Positions 1 through 9,430 are shown, numbered from the stretch's first letter. The stretch: 44,234 bases of DNA from an uncultured Eubacteriales bacterium (GCA_934454125.1 CAKSFA010000010.1:1-44234), one strand, 5' to 3'. Translations and numbers: made by a program. Notes: a model not told the origin generated them from the sequence alone.

Positions 1-47
1 TTTGGTTCGGAATAGTGTAGTGCTGGCGGTCTATCTCTTGTTTTCGG

Positions 48-473
48 TTGCTTGCTTCCTTACCGTACATGAGCATTCTGGCAAGAATTGAAGTGGTGCT
101 GCGCAGAACGCATAAAAGCAACAATCAAATTCAATATGGTGATATTACTATGAACCTAGACGAGCACAGTGTAAAAAAGGGAGGAGAGCCTGTAAATCTA
201 ACACCGAAAGAATTTGATATTCTGGCGTTTTTTCTAAAAAATCAGGATATTGCATTGACCAGAGAGCGTCTGTTGGCAACAGTATGGGGCTATGAATTTA
301 TGGGAGAAACCCGCACGGTAGATATCCATGTGCAGCAAATACGCAAAAAAATGGGGTTGCATCAAAAGTTGGTTACCATACCCAAGTTGGGCGTTTTTGC
401 TGTGATATTATCCGTAATTGCAATGTGTTGCATCAAAAGTTGGTTACCATACCCAAGTTGGGCTACCGTTTAG
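48..473 (+). pseudogene. OmpR-type response regulator, DNA-binding part only, C-terminus frameshifted
   Basis: The readable part is the winged-helix DNA-binding domain of an OmpR/PhoB response regulator, with typical segments such as LTPKEFDIL, RERLLATVWGYE and TRTVDIHVQQIRKK. It would be the regulator partner of the histidine kinase that follows directly. It is damaged at both ends. Bases 1-47 do not read as the end of a receiver domain and there is an in-frame stop at 18-20, although the window edge limits this judgement. At the other end a 37-bp sequence occurs twice (356-392 and 427-463), 71 bp apart. The shift throws the frame off after TIPKLG, so the protein ends in an unrelated tail. 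With one copy the gene would read on through GYRLERDA and stop at 485-487, immediately before the kinase ATG. Family assignment is firm. Whether the damage is biological or an assembly error cannot be told from the sequence. Confidence 0.7.
356..463 (+). repeat. 37-bp direct repeat with 34-bp spacer inside the response regulator gene
   Basis: Bases 356-392 and 427-463 are identical over 37 bp and are separated by 34 bp (393-426). The repeat period of 71 bp is not a multiple of three, so the second copy is read in another frame. The spacer resembles nothing else I recognise in the window. Confidence 0.9.
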
Positions 474-487
474 AGAGGGATGCGTAA

Positions 488-1954
488 ATGAAGCTGTGGC
501 AAAAAATATTTTTGTGCGCGCTGGTATTGGTAATTGCTGCAATTGATATTACATCGGTGTTGTTGCTTTCTAACAGTCATCGCTTAACCGTGATGCGCGA
601 AAGGCAAAATGTAGTTTCCAAACATAAATATCTTTCAGCAATGCTGAAGGATAACGTGCTGTACGCACGTCTCAAACAAAATAAAGTGTTTTTATCAGAA
701 GAAGAGGTAATTGATATTATTCGACAGGCCTTTGAACCGGGACCCATAGGACATGGGGGTGGGTTCTCGCTGTATGAAGATCAAAAACGGTTGTTTCAGT
801 ACAACAGCCGTTCTCAGGAACAGGAGATTTCTATCTTGCAAAGTGCTGCGAATGAGAATATATTAAGCCAGTTGCAAGAGTCGGGCGGTTATGCACTAGA
901 AATTATAGATGACGGAGAGTCTTCTTATTTGATGGTAATCTCACAGATTGTGTTAGAAAGCCAACCATATTATCTGATGACATCATCTGAGGTAACAGAA
1001 ATTTACACGTTGTATCAGCAGCAGGTTCATTATATTTTGGTCATGAGTATGAGCTGCGCAACTGCCATTGCAACAATCCTGTTGGCAGTAGTATGGTTGC
1101 TGTTATTGCCGCTGCGCAGAATCAATGAGGGCACGCAGCAGATTGCACAGGGCAATTACAGCAAACGTTTGCCAGAAAAGGGTGGCATGGAATTTACACA
1201 GCTTGCCCGCAACATGAATGAAATGGCGCAAGCAATTGAAGAGAATGTAACAGAATTGGAGCATGTTGCAGAGGACAGGAATGTATTCATTGCCAATTTG
1301 GCGCATGAAATGAAAACACCACTGACTTCTATTCTAGGCTTTGCAGATTTATTGCGTGTAAAGCGCATAGTCAATGACAGAGAGCGTCAGGAATATGCCG
1401 GTATTATCGTAGAAGAGACTAAGCGTCTGAAAACACTGTCAGGCAAGTTGATGGAATTGATTACGTTGGGACAGACCCAGTTGGATTGGCAAACGGTATC
1501 GTTAACAGAGGTGATGGAAGAAGTTGGCCAGGCATTACAAATATCCTTGTCCAAATCAGGTATTACGCTTGAGATTACGATGTGCAAAGCGGAATTGCCG
1601 ATGGATAAGGAGTTATTTAAATCTCTGATTTATAACCTGATTGACAATGCAATCAAGGCTTCTACTGCAGGGCAGAAAATTGCTGTGACGGGACGGTACG
1701 AAAACGAAATGCTGGTGCTTTCTGTACGAGATTGGGGGATTGGAATCCCGAGAGAAGAGCTGCATAATGTGTTAAAACCATTTTATATGCTCGATAAATC
1801 CCGCCGTACACGAAAGGCAGGTGGCGCGGGTTTGGGGCTTGCACTATGCGCTGAGATTGCAAAACTGCACGGTGCCAGGGTACAAATTGAAAGCGAGCCG
1901 CGTAAGGGCACGTGTGTACGCCTGATTTTTGATAATAGGGAGGAGAGCGTATGA
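488..1954 (+). CDS. sensor histidine kinase with HAMP domain
   Basis: Membrane sensor kinase of 488 residues. A first membrane helix lies at about residues 7-29, an extracytoplasmic sensor region of about 150 residues follows, then a second helix at about 182-207 and a HAMP linker. The HisKA dimerisation domain carries the phosphorylated His273 in the H-box HEMKTPLTSILGF. The ATPase domain shows the N-box NLIDNAIKAS, G1 box DWGIGIP and G2 box GGAGLGLAL, so all catalytic boxes are intact. It starts at the ATG directly after the original stop of the upstream regulator, so the pair would be translationally coupled. Its 3' end overlaps the next gene by 4 bp. The stimulus cannot be read from the sequence. 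Because the partner regulator is damaged, this kinase may be orphaned here. Confidence 0.93.
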   Translation: MKLWQKIFLCALVLVIAAIDITSVLLLSNSHRLTVMRERQNVVSKHKYLSAMLKDNVLYARLKQNKVFLSEEEVIDIIRQAFEPGPIGHGGGFSLYEDQKRLFQYNSRSQEQEISILQSAANENILSQLQESGGYALEIIDDGESSYLMVISQIVLESQPYYLMTSSEVTEIYTLYQQQVHYILVMSMSCATAIATILLAVVWLLLLPLRRINEGTQQIAQGNYSKRLPEKGGMEFTQLARNMNEMAQAIEENVTELEHVAEDRNVFIANLAHEMKTPLTSILGFADLLRVKRIVNDRERQEYAGIIVEETKRLKTLSGKLMELITLGQTQLDWQTVSLTEVMEEVGQALQISLSKSGITLEITMCKAELPMDKELFKSLIYNLIDNAIKASTAGQKIAVTGRYENEMLVLSVRDWGIGIPREELHNVLKPFYMLDKSRRTRKAGGAGLGLALCAEIAKLHGARVQIESEPRKGTCVRLIFDNREESV

Positions 1955-2817
1955 AGCGATTATCTACAGGACTGCGCTCGTCTGCACTGCGGCTACTGAT
2001 CGCCTGTGTATTGGCAGTACTGATTTTAAGTATGGGTTATCTATTTATCCGAGGGTTACAGTACTGGATTCCCAGCTATAAAAATCAAATGACTTATCTT
2101 GCGCCAAGTCAGGTACAGATGCAACCGCTATACTGGAATAAAGACGATGATGATATTATAATCTATCCTTGGGGGCAGTATCATAGCAATGCGGTTATTC
2201 CACTGAATAACAATGATCTTGCAATGCTAAGAGAAAGCGATATTTCTGATTTGCTTAATACAAGTGCAAATACGCAAGAACCAATCGATTTTGTACCACA
2301 GTTTCAAAAGATTGTATCCAATAATCTTTCGGTGTATTTCTTAAAAGATGTTATATGCAGCGGTTATGCAGTAGACAGTACTACGAGTGGAGATACAGAT
2401 ACATCGACAGCATATCAAAAGGTAATTAACTGTGCGGTGGATCAGACAGGAGCTTTGCTGTATGTTTATATTTCAAAAGTGCAAACAGAAGAAACCGACG
2501 GGTATCAAAAGATCGAAGAAGTCTATAATGAGTTTATGCGAGATCAAAAACGTAATGACGATACTAGGGTACAGAAAATTGTCCGAAATGCAGTACAGTA
2601 TTTTTCCGAGATGATTTCGGTGTATCCGCATCAGCACCAGATGCTTGCTGTGTTAGAAGAATTTCTTCAATCTGATTTGAGTGCATATGATGCTGTTGTA
2701 AAAGACCGGCAGATTTTATTGATTTACACACTAAGTTCCGGTTATCGCAGTGTTTTTATTTACGATATAGGCACAGATATGATAGAAGGGATCAGTTTAG
2801 AAAAATTGTCGGTATAA
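1951..2817 (+). CDS. membrane-anchored protein of unknown function, third gene of the two-component operon
   Basis: I do not recognise this 288-residue protein. It has a basic N-terminus followed by one hydrophobic helix at about residues 13-35, then a polar, tyrosine-rich region expected outside the membrane. No lipobox, catalytic motif or repeat is visible. Its ATG overlaps the kinase stop codon by 4 bp, so it is translationally coupled to the kinase. This suggests an accessory role, for example an extracytoplasmic partner that modulates the sensor, but that is inference from position only. It ends just before a strong terminator shared with the trp operon on the other strand. Confidence 0.75.
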   Translation: MKRLSTGLRSSALRLLIACVLAVLILSMGYLFIRGLQYWIPSYKNQMTYLAPSQVQMQPLYWNKDDDDIIIYPWGQYHSNAVIPLNNNDLAMLRESDISDLLNTSANTQEPIDFVPQFQKIVSNNLSVYFLKDVICSGYAVDSTTSGDTDTSTAYQKVINCAVDQTGALLYVYISKVQTEETDGYQKIEEVYNEFMRDQKRNDDTRVQKIVRNAVQYFSEMISVYPHQHQMLAVLEEFLQSDLSAYDAVVKDRQILLIYTLSSGYRSVFIYDIGTDMIEGISLEKLSV

Positions 2818-2830
2818 TTTATACTATAAA

Positions 2831-2865
2831 ATAGGGCACGGTGTTATGCCGTGCCCTATTTTTAT
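2831..2865. terminator. bidirectional intrinsic terminator between the kinase operon and trpA
   Basis: An 11-bp perfect stem (2831-2841 with 2849-2859) and a 7-base loop are followed by a T-run on the plus strand and preceded by an A-rich stretch that gives a T-run on the minus strand. It serves two converging operons, and the trpA stop codon lies in its tail. Confidence 0.88.
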
Positions 2866-3656
2866 GTAGGTTCATCTAAGGCATTGCGCAAGGTTTTTAC
2901 AAAACTGCCTATGGCAGCAGGAGAATTGTGTCCGGTTTCTGCAATAATCTTTACGATTGCACTGCCTACGATTACACCATCGCAATAGCGTTTAATCACC
3001 TTGACCTGTTCTGGAGAAGAAATGCCAAACCCTACGCAACAAGGAATCTGTACGTGTTGCCGAATGGTTTGAAAAAAGCGGTCAAAATCGGTTTGAAAGG
3101 TGCTGCGCATGCCGGTTACACCGGTGGAGGACACGCAGTATAAAAATCCTTTACAGTGCCGTGCGATTTCTGCAATGCGTTGACCTGAGGTAGGCGCTGC
3201 TAGATAGATGGGATAAACGTCATGTTCCAACGCGTTTGTATCAATTTCATGATGCTCCTCTGTGGGCAGGTCGGGTACAATTACAGCGTCAACGCCGACC
3301 TGTTTGCATCTTGCAAAAAAGTGTTCTGTACCAAAACGGTAAATGGTATTGATATACAGCATCAACGCCAGTGGGATTTGCGTTTTTGTTCGAAGTTGTT
3401 TGATTAACTCAAAGATACCAGAAAGTGTTGCGCCGCTCTGCAATGCACGCAGACTGGCCTGTTGAATGACAAGCCCTTCTGCTACGGGGTCAGAAAATGG
3501 TACACCCAGTTCAATCATGTCAGCGCCATTGCGTTCAAGCTCTAGCACCAACTGTTTGGTAGTGTCAAAATCAGGGTCACCAGCTGTGATAAATGGAATC
3601 AACGCTTTTTTATTTTGTTGCTTGCACCGGGCAAACATTATATCAATTCTGTTCAT
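2862..3656 (-). CDS. trpA: tryptophan synthase alpha chain
   Basis: TrpA cleaves indole-3-glycerol phosphate to indole and glyceraldehyde 3-phosphate and passes indole to TrpB through the alpha2-beta2 complex. The 264-residue length is normal. The early PFITAGDP motif and the catalytic Glu49 are present. At the second catalytic position (Asp60 in the Salmonella enzyme) this protein has Glu60, in PFSDPVAEG. I believe this conservative change is common in Firmicutes, so activity is expected. It is the last gene of the trp operon: its start overlaps the end of trpB by 14 bp, and its stop lies in the shared terminator. Confidence 0.97.
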   Translation of the reverse strand: MNRIDIMFARCKQQNKKALIPFITAGDPDFDTTKQLVLELERNGADMIELGVPFSDPVAEGLVIQQASLRALQSGATLSGIFELIKQLRTKTQIPLALMLYINTIYRFGTEHFFARCKQVGVDAVIVPDLPTEEHHEIDTNALEHDVYPIYLAAPTSGQRIAEIARHCKGFLYCVSSTGVTGMRSTFQTDFDRFFQTIRQHVQIPCCVGFGISSPEQVKVIKRYCDGVIVGSAIVKIIAETGHNSPAAIGSFVKTLRNALDEPT

Positions 3657-4839
3657 CTAGTTTCACTCCTCTATACCGTGCAATTTGATAGACGTCCTTA
3701 TCACCTCTACCGGAAAGACAGATTACCAAAATATGCTCAGGCCGCATGGTTGGGGCAATTTTCTTTGCCGCGGCTACCGCATGCGCCGATTCGATTGCAG
3801 GAATGATTCCTTCCATACGGGAGAGATATTCAAAAGCGCATACGGCTTCTTCATCGGTGATACTGAGATATTCCGCGCGTCCCTGCGTATGCAGATGTGC
3901 ATGCTCCGGACCGATGCCAGGGTAATCCAGTCCTGCAGAAATCGAATAAACCGGGTCGATCTGTCCCTCTTCATTTTGTAAAAACAGCGATTTCATACCA
4001 TGAAAGATTCCCTTGCTGCCTTTGGCAATTGTTGCAGCATGCAGAGTTGTTTCGATGCCGTGACCAGCTGCTTCTGCGCCGATGAGCCTTACATTTTGAT
4101 TTTCAATAAAATCATAAAACATGCCAATCGCATTTGACCCGCCTCCAACGCAGGCTACCACACAGTCAGGTAATCGTTGTTCTATTTTTTGCAGCTGGTG
4201 TTTGGTTTCGGCTCCAATGATTCTTTGAAAATCACGCACCATAATGGGATAGGGGTGTGGTCCCATAGCTGATCCGATTAAATAATAGGTTTGCTCCACA
4301 TTTGTGGTCCAGTCGCGCATTGCTTCGTTTACGGCATCTTTCAGAGTACGGGTGCCGCTTTCTACACCCGTTACTTTTGCTCCCAGCAGATTCATGCGAT
4401 ATACGTTCAAAGCCTGACGCTCCATATCCTCCTTGCCCATATATACTTCACATTCCATGCCAAATAAGGCTGCTGCAGTAGCGGTTGCCACACCATGCTG
4501 ACCGGCTCCGGTTTCTGCAATCAGGCGCTTTTTCCCCATCTTTTTTGCCAGCAGTGCTTGCCCAAGCACATTGTTGATTTTATGCGAGCCAGTGTGATTC
4601 AAATCCTCACGCTTGATGTAAATTTTTGCACCGCCCAAATCTTGGGTCATTTTTTCTGCATAATATAGCATAGAGGGACGACCGGCATAGTTTTGGTATA
4701 GTTTGTTCAGCTGTGTTTGAAACTGCGAATCTTCCTTATAAAATGCATAAGCTTGTTCTAACTCCTGTACAGCATACATGACCGTTTCTGGTACATATTG
4801 CCCACCAAATTCTCCGAATCTTCCTGTTTTTTTATTCAT
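3643..4839 (-). CDS. trpB: tryptophan synthase beta chain
   Basis: PLP enzyme that condenses indole with serine to make tryptophan, acting with TrpA. At 398 residues it has normal length. The PLP lysine is Lys87 in HTGSHKINN. The phosphate-binding glycine-rich loop appears as CVGGGSNAIG, and the AETGAGQHG motif is present. This is the standard TrpB1 type. It overlaps trpF by 8 bp upstream and trpA by 14 bp downstream, so it belongs to one coupled transcript. Confidence 0.98.
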   Translation of the reverse strand: MNKKTGRFGEFGGQYVPETVMYAVQELEQAYAFYKEDSQFQTQLNKLYQNYAGRPSMLYYAEKMTQDLGGAKIYIKREDLNHTGSHKINNVLGQALLAKKMGKKRLIAETGAGQHGVATATAAALFGMECEVYMGKEDMERQALNVYRMNLLGAKVTGVESGTRTLKDAVNEAMRDWTTNVEQTYYLIGSAMGPHPYPIMVRDFQRIIGAETKHQLQKIEQRLPDCVVACVGGGSNAIGMFYDFIENQNVRLIGAEAAGHGIETTLHAATIAKGSKGIFHGMKSLFLQNEEGQIDPVYSISAGLDYPGIGPEHAHLHTQGRAEYLSITDEEAVCAFEYLSRMEGIIPAIESAHAVAAAKKIAPTMRPEHILVICLSGRGDKDVYQIARYRGVKLDEQN

Positions 4840-5485
4840 ATCTTCCCGCTCCTCTGTTTTGTGTCGATTGCGTTATGACTTGTATCAACTGTTCCATTTT
4901 TTGCTTATCTTTGCAGCCGGCTGTTTCAATCCCACTGGATAGATCGATTCCATAGGGCTTTGTAGTGGCAATGGCTTGTGATGCATTTTCAGCAGTTAGG
5001 CCACCGGCCAGAAAAAACGGCTTTGTTGGTCGATTTTCTGCAATTAAAGTCCAGTTTGCTGTTTTCCCGCTACCACCATAGGCCGATGCACAAAAGCTGT
5101 CTAGCAGTAGCTTGTCAACTGGTAAAAGGTCAGCGTTTTGAATATCTATAGCTGTTTGCACCCGTACTGCTTTCCAGAGTTGGCAGTTTGTTTTTTGTTG
5201 CAGCTGCATCAGATATTCTGCGGTTTCTTCTCCGTGCAGTTGTAAGATTGTCAGGCCAACTGTTTTGGCGGTTTGCAGGATTTGTGCAATTGGTGTATTT
5301 ACGAATACTCCAACACGGCCAATTTGTGGGTGTAGTTTCTGTGCCAGTGCAGCTGCCTGCACAGGAGAAACACAGCGTTTGCTTTGTGTAAATACAAAAC
5401 CGGCATAATCCGGCATGCAGGCATTGCAATAGGTGATGTCTTCTAAACGGCGTATACCACAAAATTTTATAGCAACTGTTTTCAT
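4832..5485 (-). CDS. trpF: phosphoribosylanthranilate isomerase
   Basis: TrpF isomerises N-(5-phosphoribosyl)anthranilate to CdRP, the third step from chorismate to tryptophan. The 217-residue TIM-barrel protein opens with KFCGIRRLED, which holds the usual catalytic cysteine, and carries FLAGGLTAEN and GIDLSSGIE near the end, the phosphate-binding segments of the family. It is a separate gene here, not fused to trpC as in enterics. Its start overlaps trpC by 4 bp and its end overlaps trpB by 8 bp. Confidence 0.96.
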   Translation of the reverse strand: MKTVAIKFCGIRRLEDITYCNACMPDYAGFVFTQSKRCVSPVQAAALAQKLHPQIGRVGVFVNTPIAQILQTAKTVGLTILQLHGEETAEYLMQLQQKTNCQLWKAVRVQTAIDIQNADLLPVDKLLLDSFCASAYGGSGKTANWTLIAENRPTKPFFLAGGLTAENASQAIATTKPYGIDLSSGIETAGCKDKQKMEQLIQVITQSTQNRGAGRYE

Positions 5486-6264
5486 ACGTCTGTCCTCAGG
5501 GCGGCCAATGTGTCAGCGATATTTTGGCTACGCATCAGTGTTTCACCAATCAGCACGGCATCTGCTCCACATCGGTGTACGAAACGCATATCGTCTGGTG
5601 TTGCAATACCGCTTTCTGCAACAATAACGCAGTGGTCTGGAATTTGATCGGCAAGGGTTGCAGTAGTTTGCAATGTTACCTGAAAGGTAGTCAAATCTCG
5701 GTTATTAATACCAATGATGCGACAACCAACAGCCAAAACGCGCTCCAGCTCTTGAGCATTGTGAACCTCCGCCAGACAGGACAATCCCAAATCATTTGCA
5801 ATGCTATAAAATTCGCGCAAAGTGTCTGTGTCGAGCAATGCAGCGATTAATAGCACAGCGTCTGCTCCAAGCAATTTTGCGTGATATAACTGGTAGGGAT
5901 CCATAATAAAATCTTTGCGCAGCAGCGGCATTGTCGGTAATGCTCTGCGAATTTGTAGTAAGTAGTCGTTGTTACCTTGAAAATATGCTTCCTCTGTCAA
6001 GATAGAAATAGCATTTACACTGGCCTGTTCATATTGCTGAGCCACAGAAACTGGCGCAAAATCCGCACAGATGATACCTTTGGAAGGCGAGGCTTTTTTA
6101 ACCTCTGCAATTACGGCCAAATTTGGTTGTTTGAGTGTGTTATACAAATTATAGCAGCAGCGTGTATCGCGCAGAGCCAGTTGTTTAATTTGTGCAGAGC
6201 TGCACTGAGCTTGTTCTTTTTTTAGCTGTTGTTTCCGTTTTTGTACAATTTCATCCAGTATCAT
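5482..6264 (-). CDS. trpC: indole-3-glycerol phosphate synthase
   Basis: TrpC closes the indole ring by converting CdRP to indole-3-glycerol phosphate with loss of CO2. The 260-residue TIM barrel shows the conserved segments EVKKASPSKG, LLRKDFIMDPYQ, IGINNRDL and VAESGI, which carry the catalytic lysines, the glutamates and the phosphate site. It overlaps trpGD and trpF by 4 bp on either side, so translation is likely coupled along the operon. Confidence 0.97.
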   Translation of the reverse strand: MILDEIVQKRKQQLKKEQAQCSSAQIKQLALRDTRCCYNLYNTLKQPNLAVIAEVKKASPSKGIICADFAPVSVAQQYEQASVNAISILTEEAYFQGNNDYLLQIRRALPTMPLLRKDFIMDPYQLYHAKLLGADAVLLIAALLDTDTLREFYSIANDLGLSCLAEVHNAQELERVLAVGCRIIGINNRDLTTFQVTLQTTATLADQIPDHCVIVAESGIATPDDMRFVHRCGADAVLIGETLMRSQNIADTLAALRTDV

Positions 6265-7907
6265 ATGTGTTCTCCTTTGTGCGTGGCTTGTCGCAGGGCT
6301 TCCAATTTTTGCAGAGCTCTGCCGCTGTCAATGGATTTCTGTGCCATTGCAATACCCGCTTCCAGAGTTTGTGCGATGCCGGCGGTATACAGTGCGCAGG
6401 CAGCATTAAGCACGACGATGTTGCGTTGTGCACCTTGCTTACCGTTTAAGATTTCCAGTGTGATCACAGCATTTTCTTGAGCATTGCCACCTACCACTTC
6501 CTGTAGAGTACTGCATGGTAATCCAAAATCTTGCGGATTTATCTCGTAACTGCGTAACTGTTGTTCACGCAGTTCACACACAGCAGTACTGCCGGCGATA
6601 GTTACTTCGTCCAAACCATCGCTACCGTGAATCAGCATTGCGTGTTGTATTCCTAAGCGTTGTAGCACTTGTGCCATTGTATTGAGCAGTGCACCGTCAT
6701 ACACACCCAGTACGATAAATTCATTCATGGCAGGATTTGCCAATGGTCCCAATAGATTAAATACAGTACGCACCCCGATTTGTCGTCGAGACGCAGCGGC
6801 AAATTTCATTGAGCCATGAAACGCCGGGGCAAATAAAAAGCAAATGCCGCACTGCGCAAGGCAATCTGCTGCCTGCCGCGGTGTCATATTAATCGATACC
6901 CCCAATGCTTCCAGTACATCTGCGCTGCCGCTTCTGCTGGAAACACTGCGGTTGCCGTGCTTTGCAACGGTTGCTCCCGCACCGGCTGCAACAAATGCTG
7001 CTGTGGTAGAAATATTAAATGTGTTTGCCAGATCTCCGCCAGTGCCAACAATATCTACCGCATGTTTTCCGTTGGGAATAGTCGCTGCTTTTTGGCGCAT
7101 GACACGCGCAAAACCTGTTAGCTCATCTACAGTTTCACCTTTCATGCGTAGCGCAGTGGTGAAGGAACCGATTTGCGCATCAGTTGCTTCGCCGTTCATG
7201 ATATATGACATTGCGTCATACGCCTGCTGTTCACTTAGGTGTTTGCCCTCTATCATTTGAAACAGATATGGCTTTAACGCATTGCGCTCTTCGGGGGGGA
7301 GTAGATATTCGGTATGCAGTGGTCGACTTGGTATACCAGCGATATTTTGCAGAAAATTTTTGAGTATCTGCATGCCATCTTTTGTCAAAATCGACTCCGG
7401 ATGGAATTGTACGCCAAATGTAGGGTGATTCCGGTGCTGCAGTGCCATAATCTGCCCGTTTTCATCTCGCGCAGTAATTTGCAGGCAGTCGGGCAGAGTT
7501 TCCTCCTGCACGATCAGGGAATGATATCGTGCTACGGTGATTTGCTGCGGTAACTGTGTAAAGAGCGGACAGGTTGTGTCTGCAGTGATAATGCTGGCTT
7601 TGCCGTGCATCAAATGTTTTGCAGGAACGATTGTTCCACCGAATGCTTGGGCAATTGACTGATGTCCCAGACATACGCCCAAGATTGGCACATGTTCACA
7701 AAAAGCTTGTATGGCATCAATCGAAATACCAGCATTTTTGGGATACCCGGGACCAGGGGAGATGACGATGGCCTGCGGTTGCATGCTTTGTATTTGTGAA
7801 ATGGTAATCTGGTCATTGCGTACCACAGTCACATTAGGGTAAAGCTGACCGATTGCCTGATACAGATTATAAGTAAAGGAATCATAATTATCGATTAGTA
7901 GAATCAT
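6261..7907 (-). CDS. trpGD: fused anthranilate synthase glutaminase and anthranilate phosphoribosyltransferase
   Basis: A two-domain protein of 548 residues. The first 190 residues are a class I glutamine amidotransferase (TrpG) with catalytic Cys79 in GVCLGHQ and His169/Glu171 in FHPES. It supplies ammonia to TrpE. After a short linker, residues from about 210 form TrpD, which joins anthranilate to PRPP. It has GTGGD at 288-292 and the KHGNRSVSSRSGSAD segment. The fusion is familiar from E. coli trpGD and occurs sporadically elsewhere. There is no stop or frameshift between the domains. It overlaps trpE and trpC by 4 bp each. Confidence 0.97.
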   Translation of the reverse strand: MILLIDNYDSFTYNLYQAIGQLYPNVTVVRNDQITISQIQSMQPQAIVISPGPGYPKNAGISIDAIQAFCEHVPILGVCLGHQSIAQAFGGTIVPAKHLMHGKASIITADTTCPLFTQLPQQITVARYHSLIVQEETLPDCLQITARDENGQIMALQHRNHPTFGVQFHPESILTKDGMQILKNFLQNIAGIPSRPLHTEYLLPPEERNALKPYLFQMIEGKHLSEQQAYDAMSYIMNGEATDAQIGSFTTALRMKGETVDELTGFARVMRQKAATIPNGKHAVDIVGTGGDLANTFNISTTAAFVAAGAGATVAKHGNRSVSSRSGSADVLEALGVSINMTPRQAADCLAQCGICFLFAPAFHGSMKFAAASRRQIGVRTVFNLLGPLANPAMNEFIVLGVYDGALLNTMAQVLQRLGIQHAMLIHGSDGLDEVTIAGSTAVCELREQQLRSYEINPQDFGLPCSTLQEVVGGNAQENAVITLEILNGKQGAQRNIVVLNAACALYTAGIAQTLEAGIAMAQKSIDSGRALQKLEALRQATHKGEHI

Positions 7908-9391
7908 AATAACTCCTCCTCTAAATGTGCGGCATCTTTCATGGCATTAATCACTGCCAGTGCTTTATGTTGTGTTTCGGCGTATTCTTTTTCGGGAACA
8001 GAATCCGCTACAATGCCTGCGCCAGCCTGTACATAGGCTTTGTTTTCTTTAAACAGCACGGTGCGAATTGCAATGCAAGTATCCATGTTGCCGTCAAATG
8101 CCAGATATCCCACAGTACCGCCGTAAAGACCACGTCGTCTGTTTTCTAATTGATCAATTAACTGCATGGCACGCACCTTTGGTGCGCCGGAAAGTGTGCC
8201 GGCCGGCAAAACAGCCGCCAGTGCATCCAAGGTTGTTTTATCTTCACGCAATAGCCCCTTTACATTGCTGACTAAATGCATGACCTTGGAATACCGCTCG
8301 ATATGCATTAGATCAGTTACCTCAACGGTACCAAATTTAGCAATCTTGCCGACATCATTACGCCCCAGATCGACCAGCATAGTGTGTTCTGCATGCTCTT
8401 TTGGGTCATGTAATAGCTGCTGTTCCAGTTGAGCATCCTCCTGCTCTGTGGAGCCTCTGCCAATTGTACCTGCGATTGGTTTTGTGGAAACAATGCCGTC
8501 TGTAACATTTACCAGCATTTCTGGTGAGGCTCCTGCAATTTGATAGTTCCGGTGTTTAAAATAATACAAATAAGGAGAAGGGTTGCTGGCACGTAGCATG
8601 CGATAGACTGCAAACGGTTCTGGCGGATTTTCTACCTCAAACCGCTGCGAGAGCACGATTTGAAAAATATCGCCATTTTGAATGTATGTTTTGGCTTGCT
8701 CCACCATCTGAATAAACGCTTGCTTTGAGATATTTGACCGCACAATCAGTTCTTTTTGTGCAGGGCTGTATGCTGGTGCTGGAGCAGCATGTTGCAGTAA
8801 TTGTGCGATTTCTTTTGCACGTTTGCTGCAGGACTGATACTGTGCTGCAAGATTTCCCTGACGATTCAGATTTAATATAATCACTGTTTTGTTATGCAGG
8901 TGGTCAAATGCTATGATTTCATCGTATAAAAACAAGTGACAGTCGGGCATATCCAAGTCATCTGTGGGCGGGCAGTTTACAGTTGGTTCAGCATATCGTA
9001 CGGTGTCATAAGCAAAATAGCCAATTAACCCGCCCGTGAGTTTTGGTTGGTCTGGAAAGTGTGGTGAGCGATATTGCTGCAACAGTTCTTGCAGGTATGC
9101 CAGGGGATTTTGGGTCTGTAGTGTTTTGGTAATACCGTTTTGCACGGTGGTGATAGTACCGTTTTTTACTTTAATTTCTGCTTTGGGCGCGATGCCAATA
9201 AAAGAGTATCGTCCCCATTGCTGGGCATGGTCTACGCTTTCCAGAATGAAGCAGGTTTCTTCTGTGCGTGCAAGTGTGTGATAAATATAGATTGGTGTGT
9301 AGGTATCAGAAAGCACCTCATAAAACACCGGTGTAACGGGATATTTTTCTAAATATTGTGCGGCCTCTTTCAGGCTGGGATATAACATCAT
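7904..9391 (-). CDS. trpE: anthranilate synthase component I
   Basis: TrpE makes anthranilate from chorismate with ammonia from TrpG and is the committed, normally feedback-inhibited step. At 495 residues it has the usual length. LESVDHAQQWGRYSF near the N-terminus matches the Trp-binding region of feedback-sensitive enzymes. The chorismate-binding domain carries VDLGRNDVG and GTLSGAPKVRAM. I place the start at the ATG at 9391 (a second ATG follows at 9388), behind a GAGGAAGGA ribosome site. A longer reading to 9484 would run back through the T-box terminator and is rejected. First gene of the operon. Confidence 0.96.
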   Translation of the reverse strand: MMLYPSLKEAAQYLEKYPVTPVFYEVLSDTYTPIYIYHTLARTEETCFILESVDHAQQWGRYSFIGIAPKAEIKVKNGTITTVQNGITKTLQTQNPLAYLQELLQQYRSPHFPDQPKLTGGLIGYFAYDTVRYAEPTVNCPPTDDLDMPDCHLFLYDEIIAFDHLHNKTVIILNLNRQGNLAAQYQSCSKRAKEIAQLLQHAAPAPAYSPAQKELIVRSNISKQAFIQMVEQAKTYIQNGDIFQIVLSQRFEVENPPEPFAVYRMLRASNPSPYLYYFKHRNYQIAGASPEMLVNVTDGIVSTKPIAGTIGRGSTEQEDAQLEQQLLHDPKEHAEHTMLVDLGRNDVGKIAKFGTVEVTDLMHIERYSKVMHLVSNVKGLLREDKTTLDALAAVLPAGTLSGAPKVRAMQLIDQLENRRRGLYGGTVGYLAFDGNMDTCIAIRTVLFKENKAYVQAGAGIVADSVPEKEYAETQHKALAVINAMKDAAHLEEELL

Positions 9392-9430
9392 ATACGCTTC
9401 CTTCCTCAAATCATTGTGTTTGCAGCAAAC

